DNA from: Gorsachius magnificus
Lineage: Eukaryota; Chordata; Aves; Pelecaniformes; Ardeidae
Length of the DNA: 64,000 nucleotides
Direction of reading: 5' to 3'
NCBI GenBank assembly: GCA_034008185.1
Contig: CM067095.1
Location: 728,610-792,609, forward strand
Within the stretch, counting starts at the first letter, position 1, and each line of letters starts with the position of its first letter. A program made the position numbers and the translations under genes. Under the pieces are notes generated by a model that saw only the letters and a list, made by a program, of their open reading frames with translations, did no database searches and was not told the DNA's origin. Shown here one piece after another: positions 22,641-33,269 of the stretch.

Positions 22641-22950
22641 GGTGCTTGACCTTCACCGTGTTCAATGCGAGGGGAGCCGCCTCGCCCCCCGGGCTTTGGG
22701 GGGAAATCGCCCTTTCTGGGGCTCGACCCGGCTGCAGGAGCCTCCCCGACCCCGGGCTCTGCTCTCCCTCCCTGCTTGCTGTGGCAGGGTTTGGGGGGGG
22801 GGTGTATTTTTTATTTCGGTGGCTCTTGCTGTGGTGGAGGGAAAAGGCAGCGATAGATGAGGCGTGGGGGGTGAGGGAGCCCGGCCGCCCATCGCAAACC
22901 TGGAGCGTTTTTGCAGGGGGCGTTAGTGGGGAGAAATAGCAGCAAATTGA
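22641..22950. other. GC-rich spacer, nothing recognised
   Basis: Contains a G-run near 22795. No other feature seen. Confidence 0.4.
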
Positions 22951-23360
22951 TTTTAAAAGGTGTTCAGAGGGGTCCCTGCACCCCCTTCCACCGCACCGCC
23001 CAGAAGCTTTTCAAGTGGAACAGCCTGCAGCTATTACAATAAACACCTCAGCCGCAACCTGTCTCTCATTTGCATATTAGCAGCCTTAATTTTGATGAAA
23101 TATGCAAATGTATGCAAAATGAAATTCATCTCATAATGACACAAGGCGATTAAACAATTTTTATGCTTAAATATTCTGTTTAATGAAATCAAACAGACCC
23201 ATGCGTGTGACAAATTTGCCTCAGCATGGAGAAATTAGCGGATATCAAAAAACCAACCCAGAATCCCAAACACGGGACGCGCTGTGCTGGGCATTGAAAT
23301 CGCCTCTTCGGCGTGAAAATCATCCCTGTTTCTGATAACCAAATGAACTGGAAATTGTAT
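22951..23360. promoter_or_regulatory. very strong candidate CNE with inverted POU octamers
   Basis: AT-rich island with ATTTGCATAT at 23068-23077 and its exact reverse complement ATATGCAAAT at 23100-23109, followed by ATGCAAAA at 23112-23119. TAAT cores are frequent nearby (GCCTTAATTTTGATG near 23083, GTTTAATGAAATC near 23178). No coding frame. The motif pattern points to POU-factor binding, possibly with homeodomain partners. Confidence 0.6.
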
Positions 23361-24076
23361 TACAGAGGGCTGCTAAAATAAGTTAGTGGCCAGGCACTTT
23401 GCTGCTCTCCAAAGAACTCCTGCTCTCCGGCCATCGTTTATTTATCCTCCAGATGTTAAATGGGCTGAACACGCTTGCAGGCTCTTTTTGGGTGGTTCTG
23501 TGTTTTATATAAAAGATGATCGTACGGCTTCGCGCGGCTGCAAGCGAGGGGTCCTTGGTGGATTTGGCACCGCTGGGCGCACCGGGTGCTGGTCAGGGCC
23601 CTCCCTGCCGGTGCGGCGCTGGCTCCGCCGTCCCGGTGCCAGCCACCCCGAGCCACTGTTTGCTGGAACAACACGCCCGGGCACTGGTGTCGCACGCTTT
23701 TGCTTTATTTATTAGATGCAGGAGCTGAGAGCAGAGCGCCTGGACACATGTCCCCCTATGCTTCGGCGTGCTGCGTGGGGCTCACGCCAGCCTCATTAAA
23801 TGTGCCCGTTGCCTTTCTCCGCATCCCGATGACCTGGTCCAGCCTTGCCTCCCGGGTGAGCATCCCTGCAGCGGCTGAGCCCCGGCCTGGGGCAGGGCGC
23901 TGGCCCGCGGGAGGCGCGGGGCCGCCCTGGCCGTGGTGGATGTGCTGGGACATTGGGGCGCTCGGAGCCCCTGCCCTGTCCTGGAGTCACCCGTGGCAGA
24001 GCATGGGGACAAACCAGCGCGTGGGCAGCGCCGCAGGGCTCACGGCACGGGCAGCCGCAGCTGCTGCTGGGCATGA
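23361..24076. other. spacer, GC-rich to the right, nothing recognised
   Basis: Slightly AT-richer at its left edge, then GC-rich. Overlapping frames on both strands have no family signal. Confidence 0.4.
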
Positions 24077-24128
24077 TGGTGGCGTTTCAATGGTGGCGTT
24101 TCAATGGTGGCGTTTCAATGGTGGCATC
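24077..24128. repeat. 14-bp tandem repeat, about 3.7 copies
   Basis: Units of TGGTGGCGTTTCAA start at 24077, 24091 and 24105, with a partial fourth. Near-perfect identity between copies suggests recent expansion. Confidence 0.9.
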
Positions 24129-24255
24129 TTGCGCTGCTCTGTCTGTGAGGCCCTGGCCCTGGGGTCGTGCCGTCTCCCCCCACCTCGGCAGAGGTGGGCT
24201 GGTGTGGGTCCCCACCGAGCCCTCTGTCCTCCTGCTGCGGGGCTCCTGTGCAGAG

Positions 24256-24330
24256 CACGGCAGGAGGGGGCACGGCAGGAGGGGGCATGGCACAAGGGTG
24301 CATGGCACAAGGGTGCATGGCAGGAGGGTG
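24256..24330. repeat. 15-bp tandem repeat, 5 copies
   Basis: Units of CAYGGCANRAGGGKG at exact 15-bp spacing. Two begin CACGGCAGGAGG and three begin CATGGCA. Since 15 is a multiple of three, all frames repeat a pentapeptide-like pattern, an artefact rather than a protein. Confidence 0.9.
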
Positions 24331-24794
24331 CTCTTTTCCAACACAGCTGCTGTGGAAAGGGTTTGTTTCCATCGACATGAGCCACGCTTGATTTTCCTTT
24401 CCTTTTTCTAAACCAAAACCTCCTCTGGGCTCCCAGGGCCCGGTCCCCCGGCCAGCGCTGGGGAGGGCTGGGCGCAGAGGGTCCCTGCTCTGGCACCGCA
24501 GTGACGGGGCTGCGGTGTCCCCGAGGTTGCTCCCCAGGGTGCTCCTGTGTTTGAAAACCTTAGGAAGCCCCCAGCTCAGGTACAGGGCAAAGGGGAGAGG
24601 TGCACGAGACCGTTGTCTCCCAGCGTTTCCTTTCAGTCTTGCTCTCCGTCCATCGGGTCCGTGGGTTTCTAGGGCACACAAAAGATGACAGCGACGTTAG
24701 CCATGGAGGGGTAACCTGCTTTTTGAGAAGAAGAAACCAGTTAGGAGCTATTGCCGGTTTGGGGGCCTGTTTCTCCTCCTCTCCCCGTTTCAGA
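24331..24794. other. spacer, nothing recognised
   Basis: Mixed GC content with no recognisable element. Confidence 0.4.
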
Positions 24795-24970
24795 TATGAT
24801 AGAACCGAGGTAATTTAATATTAGCTCCGTCCAGACTTGTGGTTTATTTTTCTGTGGGCTATTTTTATTACAATTAAGTTTTGAAGGGATGTTGTTGCTG
24901 CTGCTATTCCCATGTTCCAGTTAAATTTCTTGTGCTGAATAAGAGGTAAATTCACAACTGGCCTCGCTGT
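24795..24970. promoter_or_regulatory. candidate CNE
   Basis: AT-rich block with GAGGTAATTTAATATTAGC near 24807, TTTTTATTACAATTAAG near 24862 and CCAGTTAAATTTCTTG near 24916. Confidence 0.45.
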
Positions 24971-26261
24971 TTTCCAGACCCAGAGGTGCTGCCGATCTGC
25001 CGGGTCACCCGATGGGATTGCACTCCAGGATGTGTTCCCCAACACTCCAGCCCGTCTCCTTATTTATGTTTGTGCTTTGTTTTGTTCTCAGCTCACAAAA
25101 TGAAAGTTTCTGCTGTTTCCCTGGGGCATCTCACACATCTTTCTGCCAGGAAAGAGAAAATCGGGAACACTTCCCCTGTGCTCGGGCCCACCTCTGTGCC
25201 TCCCATCGAGGACGGGCAGAGCAGGCAGCCCGCACACCCCCGTCCCCCCTCCCGTCCTCGCGCGGAGGAGCTGGAAGGTCGCCCCAAGCCCTGGGGGTGG
25301 CTTAGTGCCTGGTGGCTCTTGCTTTCCTCCAAGAGCCCCTCCCGGCCGAGGCACAGCACCTCGCTTTGCTCCAGTCCCTGATAGGGGTTGGCACGTTTCC
25401 ACGGACTGACACAATAGCGGGGTCGGAAACCATCTTTGCTTTCATCCCTCACTGCAGACTCATCCCCAGTTTCCTGTCTGGAACCCTTTTTGCCTCTCCC
25501 ATTGGAACAGCATCCAGATTTTCCTGTTTCCTCCCTCGCGCTCCCTCGTGTCTCGGCTGTTTTGGCTGCGCCGTGGCCCAGCCACGTTTCTCCTGGTTGT
25601 GTTCTGCATTTTCCTCATTCTTCCGAGTGCTGTGTCTCTTGCCCTTGGGGGTATTTGCAACTTGTCCCAGCCAAGTCTCATCCGTGAGCTTTCCTGTGTT
25701 GGTTCTCCCTTTCAGAGCATTAGCGGTGCTCCGAAGCCAGGCTGGCCCTTGTGCCGGCCACCGCCGCACCCCGGTCCCCCCGCGACGCCCATCTTGCTGC
25801 TCCGGTTCAGCTCCCAGGGGGCCCGTGCCAGCTGGGGGGGAGCAGCCCGGCCAAATCCTGCCCCAGAAACCCAGGTGAGCAGTGCTGGTGCCGGGGAGCA
25901 GCCCAGGAGCTGCTCCGCACCCACCCGTGGCTCCGTGCATCTGGAAATACCATCGCTGCCTCCCGCGGCACCGCCGCGCTCTGTAACCGCCGCTCTCTCC
26001 TTCTGGCCTGGCGCTCCCCGGCGCAGCGTGCCCCTGGCTCCCCCCCCCCCGCCCCGTCACGGCGTAATTGATGATTTTGGGGAGTACTCGACTCAGGCTG
26101 CCTGGTTTTGCTCTGTACGTTCGTTCCCGCAGCCTGGGCTCAGGAGGCCGGTGCCTCGCTGCTGGAGCGCGGGGCCGGGGCTGGGCACCTCCGGTCAGGC
26201 TGGGGCGGCTCCGGCTCCGCGCGGTGCGGTGGAAATGCCCCCGTGGGCCAAGGGCACCCCA
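24971..26261. other. spacer, pyrimidine-skewed in the middle
   Basis: The + strand is C/T-rich at about 25400-25750 and GC-rich elsewhere. Several 100-370-codon frames overlap on opposite strands. No family, repeat or RNA gene was recognised. Confidence 0.4.
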
Positions 26262-26490
26262 GGAGGCACGCCGTGCCCTGCCACACTCTGCCATGCTGCA
26301 CCATGCCATACCGTGCCATACTGTGCCACACTCTGCCATGCCGTGCTGTGCCCACACTGTGCCGTGCCACACATTGCCATGCTGTGCCATGCCACACCAT
26401 GCCCTGCCACACTCTGCCGTGCCGCGCCATGCCGTGCTGTGCCACACTCCGCTGTGCTGTGCCGTGCCACAGTGCCGAGCTGCACCATGC
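26262..26490. repeat. (TGCCA)n-derived pentamer array
   Basis: About 225 bp of degenerate pentamers, mainly TGCCA, TGCCG, TGCTG and CACTC or CACCA. A much shorter, purer array of the same family lies at 35825-35860. The histidine/cysteine-rich open frames on both strands arise from this repeat. Confidence 0.85.
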
Positions 26491-26892
26491 CAATCGGGTG
26501 ATCCCAGCACCTCAGCCCAGTTAACCACTGGGAGCTGCACAAGCATTTTGGGCACCTTCCCTCCCCAGGGGCGAGCCCCTGCCAGCTCCAGGAGGGGACA
26601 GGCGCGCTCGGTGCCTCTGCCCCGGACAAGGCTCCTTGCCCCTGTGCCAAAAATGAGAGAGTGCTGGGGAGCCGCTGCAGCGGAGCCGGGCCAGGCCTCA
26701 TAGCACAGCCATGATGTAAGAGCAGAAAGTCAGCAAAGCCCCCCTCGCAGGGGGGAGTTAACCCTTGCGGCGAGGGAAGCCGTGGGGCGCTGGTTCCTGC
26801 CCCCATCCGTGCTGGCTTTGCCCCTCGCCTCTGGGCGCTGCTCCCCCCACGGCTCCCGGCTGCTGGCACCCACTCTCCTCTGCCGGCACCCG
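26491..26892. other. GC-rich spacer, nothing recognised
   Basis: Ordinary GC-rich sequence between two tandem arrays. Confidence 0.4.
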
Positions 26893-27172
26893 GGGCACCT
26901 GTGGGACATCTCCCCCCTCTGGGATCACCCTTTGGGATCACCCCCAGGCACCTGCAGGACATCTCCTCCCTCTGAGATCACCCTCCGGGATCACCCCCGG
27001 GTGCTTGTGGGACGTCTCCCCCCTCCGGGATGCCCCTCGGGCGCTTGTGGGACATCTCCCCCCTCCGGGATGCCCCCCGGGCGCTTTTGGGACATCTCCC
27101 CCCTCCGGGATCACCCCCGGGCGCTTGTGGGACATCTCCCCCCTCCGGGATGCCCCCCGGGCGCGTTGTCCA
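26893..27172. repeat. 40-bp minisatellite with two longer 53-bp leading units
   Basis: The shared block GGGACATCTCCCCCCTCC recurs at start intervals of 53, 53, 40, 40 and 40 bp. Leading units carry an extra GGGATCACC segment, so the 40-bp form probably arose by loss of 13 bp and then expanded. Open frames on both strands are repeat artefacts. Confidence 0.9.
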
Positions 27173-27375
27173 CACCGAGAAGTCGGTGGCTGCTTTTCCG
27201 TGCGGAGCGCTGGGCTGCAGCAGCTCCCTGGTCCGTGCCCGGGCAGTGGTGGGGGCTCTGCTCTGGCCGTGCCAGGGACGTGTCCCCAGGGGGTCCCCAC
27301 AGCACCCGTGTCCCCCGCTCCCAGCACTCCTCGGTGGGTGCCGTGACCAGTGTCCCAGCCTCGTGTCAGCCTGTC

Positions 27376-27710
27376 CTCCGTGTTTAAATCATTTCTCAGG
27401 CAACAGGTTGTGGGCTGAGAAGTCCTTAAATTAGCTGAGAAAGTTTATGAACTTTCCCGGCATAGAATGGATGTGACATTTCCTCGCCGTAACAAACGCT
27501 CATCAGCAAGGACTCGATCCAAACAACCTCGTGCTACAAAGCCATCGGGCCATGAAAAACCTTTGACAAACCAATCTCCTTTAAAGGTGGTTGTGCTGGG
27601 ATGAGGGCTGATGGCGACCGGAGGGCTTGGGACTTTGCCCTTGTTGTATTCCCATTATTTTGACAATTCACTGGGTATTTGTAGCATTCCACTCGGGATG
27701 AGCGTTCTCC
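27376..27710. promoter_or_regulatory. candidate CNE
   Basis: AT-richer island with GTGTTTAAATCATTTCTC near 27379, CCTTAAATTAGCTGAG near 27424, and CCCATTATTTTGACAATTC near 27651. Complex texture and no long open frame in the most AT-rich part. Confidence 0.45.
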
Positions 27711-27912
27711 CAAGTGCCCGAGTTCCGCCGTGGCAGTCATTGTGCTGCCCGGGGTCAGCCGGCGTGCCGCAGCACCGCAGCGTCTCGGGCTGCGCACAGG
27801 GGACACGGGAAGGCGCCCTGCACCCCGCTCTTTGAACGGTCAGGGCTCGCTCTGGGGGGGGGGGGCGGGGGCGCCACTCCGCACCCACGCGGCTTGCGGG
27901 GGTGGGGGCTGG
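27711..27912. other. GC-rich spacer with G-run
   Basis: Nothing recognised apart from a G-run at about 27855-27865 with a C interruption. Confidence 0.4.
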
Positions 27913-28135
27913 GATGGGGAGCTCTGGGGAGCACTGGGGAGCTGGGGAGCTCTGGGGAGCACTGGAGAACGCTGGGGAGCTCTGGGGAGCACTGGGGAGC
28001 GTTGGGGAGCTCTGGGGAGCACCGGAGAATGCTGGGAAGCTCTGGGGAGCACTGGGGAAACCTGGGGAGCAATGGGGAAAGCTGGGGCGCGCCGGGGAGC
28101 ACTGGGGAGCGCTGGGGAGCACTGGGGAGCACTCC
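27913..28135. repeat. 10/20-bp minisatellite (CTGGGGAGCACTGGGGAGCT)
   Basis: About 22 decamer units alternating mainly between CTGGGGAGCA and CTGGGGAGCT/GT/GC, with variants carrying GGAGAA and GGGAAA. The regular GGGG every 10 bases gives weak G-quadruplex potential on the + strand. Frames on the opposite strand read as proline/serine-rich artefacts. Confidence 0.95.
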
Positions 28136-28519
28136 TGGCCCTGCCCAGATGTGGTTCCCACACTGAGGAGGTCTTTCCAGGGCGCAGACCGGCCATGCCT
28201 AACTGGACAGGGAGGGCGGCTGCAATCCCAAGCAATCAGGGGATCGAATTGGTTTTCTCTGTGACCTTGTTACAACCATTTGCGAGGGCTGCAGAGAAAA
28301 CTGCACGTCTGAATCAATCCCCGCCGCAGAAGCAGCGCCCTCCCCCTCCCTGAGCTCGATTCAAAGGGAGCTTTAGGTGGGGATGGGGATGGGGGCGCCC
28401 GCGGCGCTGCAGGGACCCCCAGAGCTGCTCGGGTCTGGGATGAGCACGACGGGGAGCTCCCGCCTTGGGACGGACCCGGCTGTTCGGGAGCGGCGTGGCG
28501 GGAATCGCGTGGATGGGTG
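28136..28519. other. spacer, nothing recognised
   Basis: Mixed then GC-rich sequence with no recognisable element. Confidence 0.4.
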
Positions 28520-28640
28520 GGGCCTGATAGCGCCCGTTAATTGATTTGCTTTTGATAACGTGAGCTCCAGTTTGTTGTAACAAGTCCCGGCGCAGTTGGC
28601 GGGCTGCCCGTTATCATCAGCCTAAATAAATACGGGTTCG
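28520..28640. promoter_or_regulatory. short candidate CNE
   Basis: AT-richer block with CCCGTTAATTGATTTGC near 28533 and CAGCCTAAATAAATACGGG near 28618, bounded by GC-rich DNA. Confidence 0.35.
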
Positions 28641-29389
28641 CCACGAATCGGAAACATCTGCTTGGGATGAAACCCCCCCTCTCTGTTAAGAGTTTCCCAG
28701 TAAAGCGCCTTGGACGGGCGAGACGGAGCGGGAGCCCCGGTGCCGAGGGGTGCGTGCGGGGGGCTCGGCCGCCCAGGACCTCGGCCGCTGCTGTGCGTGT
28801 CTGACCGCCGGGGCTCTCGCCTCCATGGGGTCTCCCGCGCTCCCGGGGGGCGCCACCGGCACCGCTGCACCCGGGCGGTGCTCGGCCCGAGCGGGGTCCC
28901 CGGCCCCTTCCTCGTGCGCGTGGGGTGGCGCTGGCTGCCGGCCCCGAGCCTCGGCGGAGCCCCTGGTGTCTGTGTGGCTGGGGGTGCTCAGAGCCTTGGG
29001 GGGCTAAAGCAGAGGCGCTCGGGCTTCGGAGCCATTCCCAGGCTCCTCCTGCATAAAGACCCCTTGTACCAAAGGGCTGCAATCCGAGGGAAAAGCCGCC
29101 CGAGAGAGCAGCCGAACAGCGGGGTGCAGCCGCTGAGGATGAGGATGGTGCTGGTGGGTGCTCCTGGAGCACCTCGGGGCTCCCCAGCACCCAGGGGTCC
29201 GGGGGCTGAGCTCGGCTGCTCTCGGAGAGAAGATAAATGCGGGGGCAGGGAGGGAGGGCTTTCTCCCAGGAACCTCGTGGGAAAAGCAAAACCTGATGTC
29301 GTGGTTCACCAGCTGCCCGCCTAATGACGTCCCCGCGGGAGCCGGTCAGGCGTCATAAAACCAGGCCGTTTGCCCCGGGAATGGGTGAA
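28641..29389. other. GC-rich spacer, nothing recognised
   Basis: CpG-rich, with frames of 200-250 codons overlapping on opposite strands and no domain signal. Confidence 0.45.
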
Positions 29390-29460
29390 GAGATGTAAAT
29401 GTGCTGCAGAGATGTAAATATGCTGAGGTGATGTAAACGTGTCACGGAGATGTAAATGTA
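29390..29460. repeat. 19-bp tandem repeat, about 4 copies
   Basis: GATGTAAA words recur at 29392, 29411, 29430 and 29449, an exact 19-bp period with variable linkers. Confidence 0.85.
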
Positions 29461-30089
29461 CCACCCCGCAGGAGCCGGTGTCGCGGCGGGGGGGCAGGTA
29501 CCCCGCCGTGCGTGGGACAGGGGCGCACCACGGGGCAGCCGGCCCGCTGCGAGGATGCACGGGGATTTAGGGTCCGGGCTGCCTTGCACCCCGTCCTCGC
29601 GCACGGCATGGCAAGGCACCCCATGTGCCCACGCCGGTGCCGCGGCCCTGGCGCCCTGAGCACACCGGTGCTTTGCAGCGTGCCCTTGGGACCCCGGGGG
29701 GGTGCAGGGTGCCGGGAACCCAGACGGGAACACTTGCGGTGGCCGGCACGCGTCCTTCCATGGTCCCATGCGGTGGGTCCCGGCCGTGTGCTGGGCAGCC
29801 GGAGCCGGGCGAGGGACCCTGGAAATTGAGCTCAGCTGAGCACCCGAGTTCACCCCGTGTTGGATGCTCGCAGAACATGGCCGAGGCTGGAAATCGTCGT
29901 ACGCGTTAGCGCCGGTACAGTGCTGAGTTGGCCTCGGGGCTGCCGGTGCCACAGTTTTGTTTATTTTTGGGTGCATGGGCTGCTTGGTGCTGAATCAATA
30001 ACCGAGCCTGTTACCGGCGGGGGCAGCGTGGTGCGGAGGCATCCTGTGAGTTAAGCGCTGGAGGATGTCGTGGAGACGAGATCCACGTT
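29461..30089. other. GC-rich spacer, nothing recognised
   Basis: A slightly AT-richer patch near 29955-30010 holds GTTTATTTTTGGG and TGAATCAATAACC but is too short to call. Confidence 0.4.
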
Positions 30090-30360
30090 AACCTCATGCG
30101 CTTGGAATCCGAGAAAGCCACCTTGGCCACCCTGATCCCTCCTCCCCCGGTGTCTGAGACAGGCCAGACCTGTCAGCCGGTCATCTGCCTGCATCCTCCT
30201 AAATCAGCGCCCCGCTCTCGCTCTTTCCCGAGCACAATCCTATCTCCTCCTCGTTGGACGGCAGCCAAACGCAATCACTTCTCTGAAAGACTCGCTAAAT
30301 ATGTTCAGCAAAAGAATTTAATTAGCCTCTTTCTCTTCCACATGAAGCTTTTTAAGAAAA
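30090..30360. promoter_or_regulatory. candidate CNE
   Basis: Moderately AT-rich. The right half has CTCGCTAAATATG near 30291 and GAATTTAATTAGCC near 30315, followed by an A-run. The left half is more balanced in composition. Confidence 0.35.
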
Positions 30361-31134
30361 AAAAAAAGGGGGAGAAAAGGAAAAGAAAAACGCACCCTCC
30401 CTTCCAAGTCCATCCTCTGAGCTCATTGCTGTAGCCCGGCCGCTCTGCTCAGGGCGTTGGTGTCTCGGCTGGGGGAGCTGAGCGGGGGGACCCCAGCCGG
30501 GTCCTGCACCGCGCTTTGCCGGGGCGCTCAGGGGCAGGCGCCGCGCGTCCCTCGTCCCGCCGGGGCAGGCGATTTGCTGGGACCTGGAGTTTACAGACTC
30601 ATTTGGGTGGGGGGTTTTGTTTTCAGCCCAAACCCCTGTGAGAGATGAACCACAGCTGGGGGGCTGAGGAGCCGAGCACCCCGCTGCTGCGCGGGCAGGC
30701 GGGGGACCTGGGGGGGTGGCTGGCACCTCGGCCCCCGAAAGGCGCAGGATGGGGCCCCTGCAGCCCTGATGCTGAACCTGGGGTTTGCAGCTGATGTCCG
30801 GGCCTGGAGGGGCCATGCTTGCTCCCGCTGTGCTGCCAGAACCCGCCCCCCCCGAAGATCCCCCCTGTGGCGGCAGGGGCTGGCACGAGCCCGCGGCCCT
30901 TGCGGTCGTCAGCCGTTGTTTTCATGGCAGCGCCCGAGTCAGGCCCAGGGCGCCCGGGGCAGGACCTGCGTGGTCCATGGGGGGCAGAGCCGTGCGGATG
31001 CAGCCCAGGAGCCCTTGAACCAGCCGGTGGGGCTGGCCGAGGTGCCTGCTGCCAGGCTAACGAGCTGGGAACCAATTTGTTATGGAATTTATGAATGTTA
31101 TGTGACTATGAGGAACCAAAAGACAGACTGGCCC
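30361..31134. other. GC-rich spacer, nothing recognised
   Basis: GC-rich, with a short AT-richer stretch at about 31070-31110 just before the CR1 end. Confidence 0.4.
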
Positions 31135-31207
31135 CTGCATGGCAGGGGGGTTGGAATGGGGTGATCTTTAAGGTCCCTTCCAACCCAAACTATTCTATGA
31201 TTCTAAA
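31135..31207 (+). mobile_element. CR1 LINE 3' terminus, sense
   Basis: Contains CATGGCAGGGGGGTTGGAAT, then TGATCTTTAAGGTCCCTTCC, then AACCCAAACTATTCTATG and a partial ATTCTATG-type terminal repeat. This is the canonical CR1 3' end. Only about 70 bp remain, a severe 5' truncation typical of the family. Confidence 0.95.
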
Positions 31208-31375
31208 ATAATACCCCTGTTAATAATCTCCTTCATCCATCACTGCTGCTCAAGGATCCTCTGGCTTTTACACAGAACATAAATTATCGGGGGGCAGGGG
31301 GAGAGGATCTATAGGTGATGGGAATTATAAACGGCTGATTGACCACAAATTACACCTCCCGCATCACCAGCGAAC
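31208..31375. promoter_or_regulatory. candidate CNE next to a CR1 end
   Basis: AT-rich block with CTGTTAATAATCTCC near 31217, CATAAATTATCGGG near 31279 and GGAATTATAAACGG near 31320. The CR1 3' terminus abuts its left edge. Confidence 0.4.
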
Positions 31376-31705
31376 GCACGTGAGGGTAGCGACCGCCCTC
31401 CAGGAGCACCCGTGCCAGGGCCAGGGACTGTGGGCAAGGCAGGGTGGTCCAGGGCTTTCGGGAGAGCCACCCCCGGGTACCGCCGGGCTGGCACCATCCA
31501 TCAGCCCCAGAGCCTGCCCGTGGCCATCGCACATGGCTGCAGCTGCAGCGCCTGCATCCCATGCGGAGCAGCTTTGGAAAAGTGTGGGTTTCCACGAGCA
31601 GCTGGACTGGGGTCCGTGCAAGCCAGGGCTCTTCAGGAGCCCTGGAAGCTCAGCCCTGCCCTCGGCGCTCACCACCCGGCCATGACATTCTTGCTCTGAA
31701 GAGGC
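31376..31705. other. GC-rich spacer, nothing recognised
   Basis: Ordinary GC-rich sequence before the 20-bp array. Confidence 0.4.
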
Positions 31706-32244
31706 AGGGTCTGTAGGTTGACAGTACCCGCTGTAGGTTGATGGTTCCCGCCGTAGGTTGATGGTTCCTGCCGTAGGTTGATGGTTCCTGCTGTAGGTTG
31801 ATGGTACCTGCTGTAGGTTGATGGTACCCGCTGTAGGTTGGTGGTACCCACCATAGGTTGATGGTACCCGCTGTAGGTTGATGGTTCCTGCCTGTAGGTT
31901 GTGGTCGGTAGTTGATGGCTCCTGCTGTAGGTTGATGGCTACCTGCTGTAGGTTGACGGTACCCGCTGTAGGTTGGTGGTACCCACCATAGGTTGATGGT
32001 ACCCGCTGTAGGTTGGTGGTACCCACCATAGGTTGATGGTACCCGCTGTAGGTTGATGGTACCCGCTGTAGGTTGGTGGTACCCACCATAGGTTGATGGT
32101 ACCCGCTGTAGGTTGATGGTACCCGCGTAGGTTGGTGGTACCCACCATAGGTTGATGGTACCCGCTGTAGGTTGATGGTTCCCGCCGTAGGTTGATGGTA
32201 CCCGCCGTAGGTTGATGGTTCCCACTGTAGGTTTATGGTACCCG
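31706..32244. repeat. 20-bp minisatellite with KpnI sites, about 26 copies
   Basis: The unit is TGTAGGTTGATGGTACCCGC. Common variants are GGTTCC for GGTACC and CACCATAGG for CGCTGTAGG, and they occur in higher-order runs (a TTGGTGGTACCCACCATAGG unit recurs about five times). A few units are shortened (near 31900 and 32125). Because 20 is not a multiple of three, minus-strand frames cycle and stay open for about 300 codons. That apparent repeat protein is an artefact. Confidence 0.95.
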
Positions 32245-32564
32245 CTCCACGCCCGCAGCGCTTGCTGTGCCCCAAGCAGAGAGGTGCTGGGACCCCCGTG
32301 TGCCAGACGCCTCCCCCCCCGGCGAAGCAGCTCTCAGGTCCTGGCTTCAGGTCTGACCTGTGGCGGTGGGAGCATCAGGGCTCAGATGCCAAACTCCCCA
32401 CCCCGAGAGGCCTGGTTTTAGCGGGACAGCACCCAGCGTTTTTCTGGACCCCTTTTTGGCTTCCCGGGCCGATCCCCAGAATCACTCATCACTTTGGCAA
32501 ACCTTGGCCCTCGCTTTTATTTCGTAAGATCTGAGCAACGCGGCCAAAGCCGATGCTGATGTTG
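32245..32564. other. GC-rich spacer, nothing recognised
   Basis: No feature seen between the 20-bp array and the next AT-rich island. Confidence 0.4.
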
Positions 32565-32860
32565 GCGTTCGTGTGGAGCTAAGGGTTAATGGGAAGGGGT
32601 CAGACCACAGAAGGTCTCCTGAATGCAGCTTTTCTGGTTTGTGCTGCATCGTGATGTATTTAAACTTTCATTTAGCGTAAATACTGTAGGTCAAACACCA
32701 GACAGATTCACCAATTATATTTTCCCCTATTAGATGAAATATGTTTCTAATTTGGCTGTAGTTTTGTTTTATTGGACCTGTGGCAGTGAGGGTGACCCTG
32801 CTTCAGAATAACCTTTTCAGACCATTTAGCCCCAGTCTTCTGCAAAGAGAGTTTGATAAA
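32565..32860. promoter_or_regulatory. strong candidate CNE
   Basis: AT-rich island with GCTAAGGGTTAATGGG near 32578, CATTTAGCGTAAATACTG near 32670, CACCAATTATATTTTCCCC near 32709 and CTAATTTGGCTGTAG near 32746. Confidence 0.5.
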
Positions 32861-33024
32861 CCAAAAATGTGCCGGTCTATTTTTTAAGCGAGGGTTATGT
32901 GAACCCCGTTCCCTCCCCGAGTCCCACAGGGGCCTTGCTGGAGCTCTGGAGCCCGTCGGGAAGCGCTCCGTTACAGCCGCCTACCTGTGCAGCGGCGCGC
33001 CCCTTGCAGGCTCCGCGCGCGTGG

Positions 33025-33150
33025 CTCAGAACTAAAACGTTGTTTATTTTGCAGAGCGGATTTGGGCCAGCAGAGTTTTGTCTCTTTAAAATGCAATAAA
33101 GGACGGCATTAACACGTCCTGCGTTTTAAATGCTTTCAAGTCTGGCGGCC
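33025..33150. promoter_or_regulatory. short candidate CNE
   Basis: AT-richer block with GTTGTTTATTTTGCAGAG near 33038 and GGCATTAACACGTCC near 33105. An AATAAA lies at about 33094. Confidence 0.35.
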
Positions 33151-33269
33151 CTCGAACGCCGGCTGAAAGAGCTGCGCGGCGCCTCGCTGGCCCCACGCAT
33201 CCCCCTGGGCTCCTTAAAGGCAAGGAGGAGCCCCTGCCCCTGCAGCAGGGAGCACGCACCCACCGGGTG

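Noticed and set aside
24077..24330. Two short regular repeat arrays checked as a CRISPR-like array
   Set aside because: The repeats are directly tandem without unique spacers, and the window is vertebrate DNA.
25449..26555. A 368-codon minus-strand open frame
   Set aside because: Its N-terminal part is the TGCCA pentamer array translated, and the remainder is GC-rich spacer with an equally long open frame on the opposite strand. No domain or family is recognisable.
31364..32275. A 303-codon minus-strand frame that looks like a repeat protein (GTINLQRVPSTYG-type units)
   Set aside because: It is the 20-bp minisatellite read in cycling frames. Neighbouring frames are open for the same reason. 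There is no start context, splice signal or homology.
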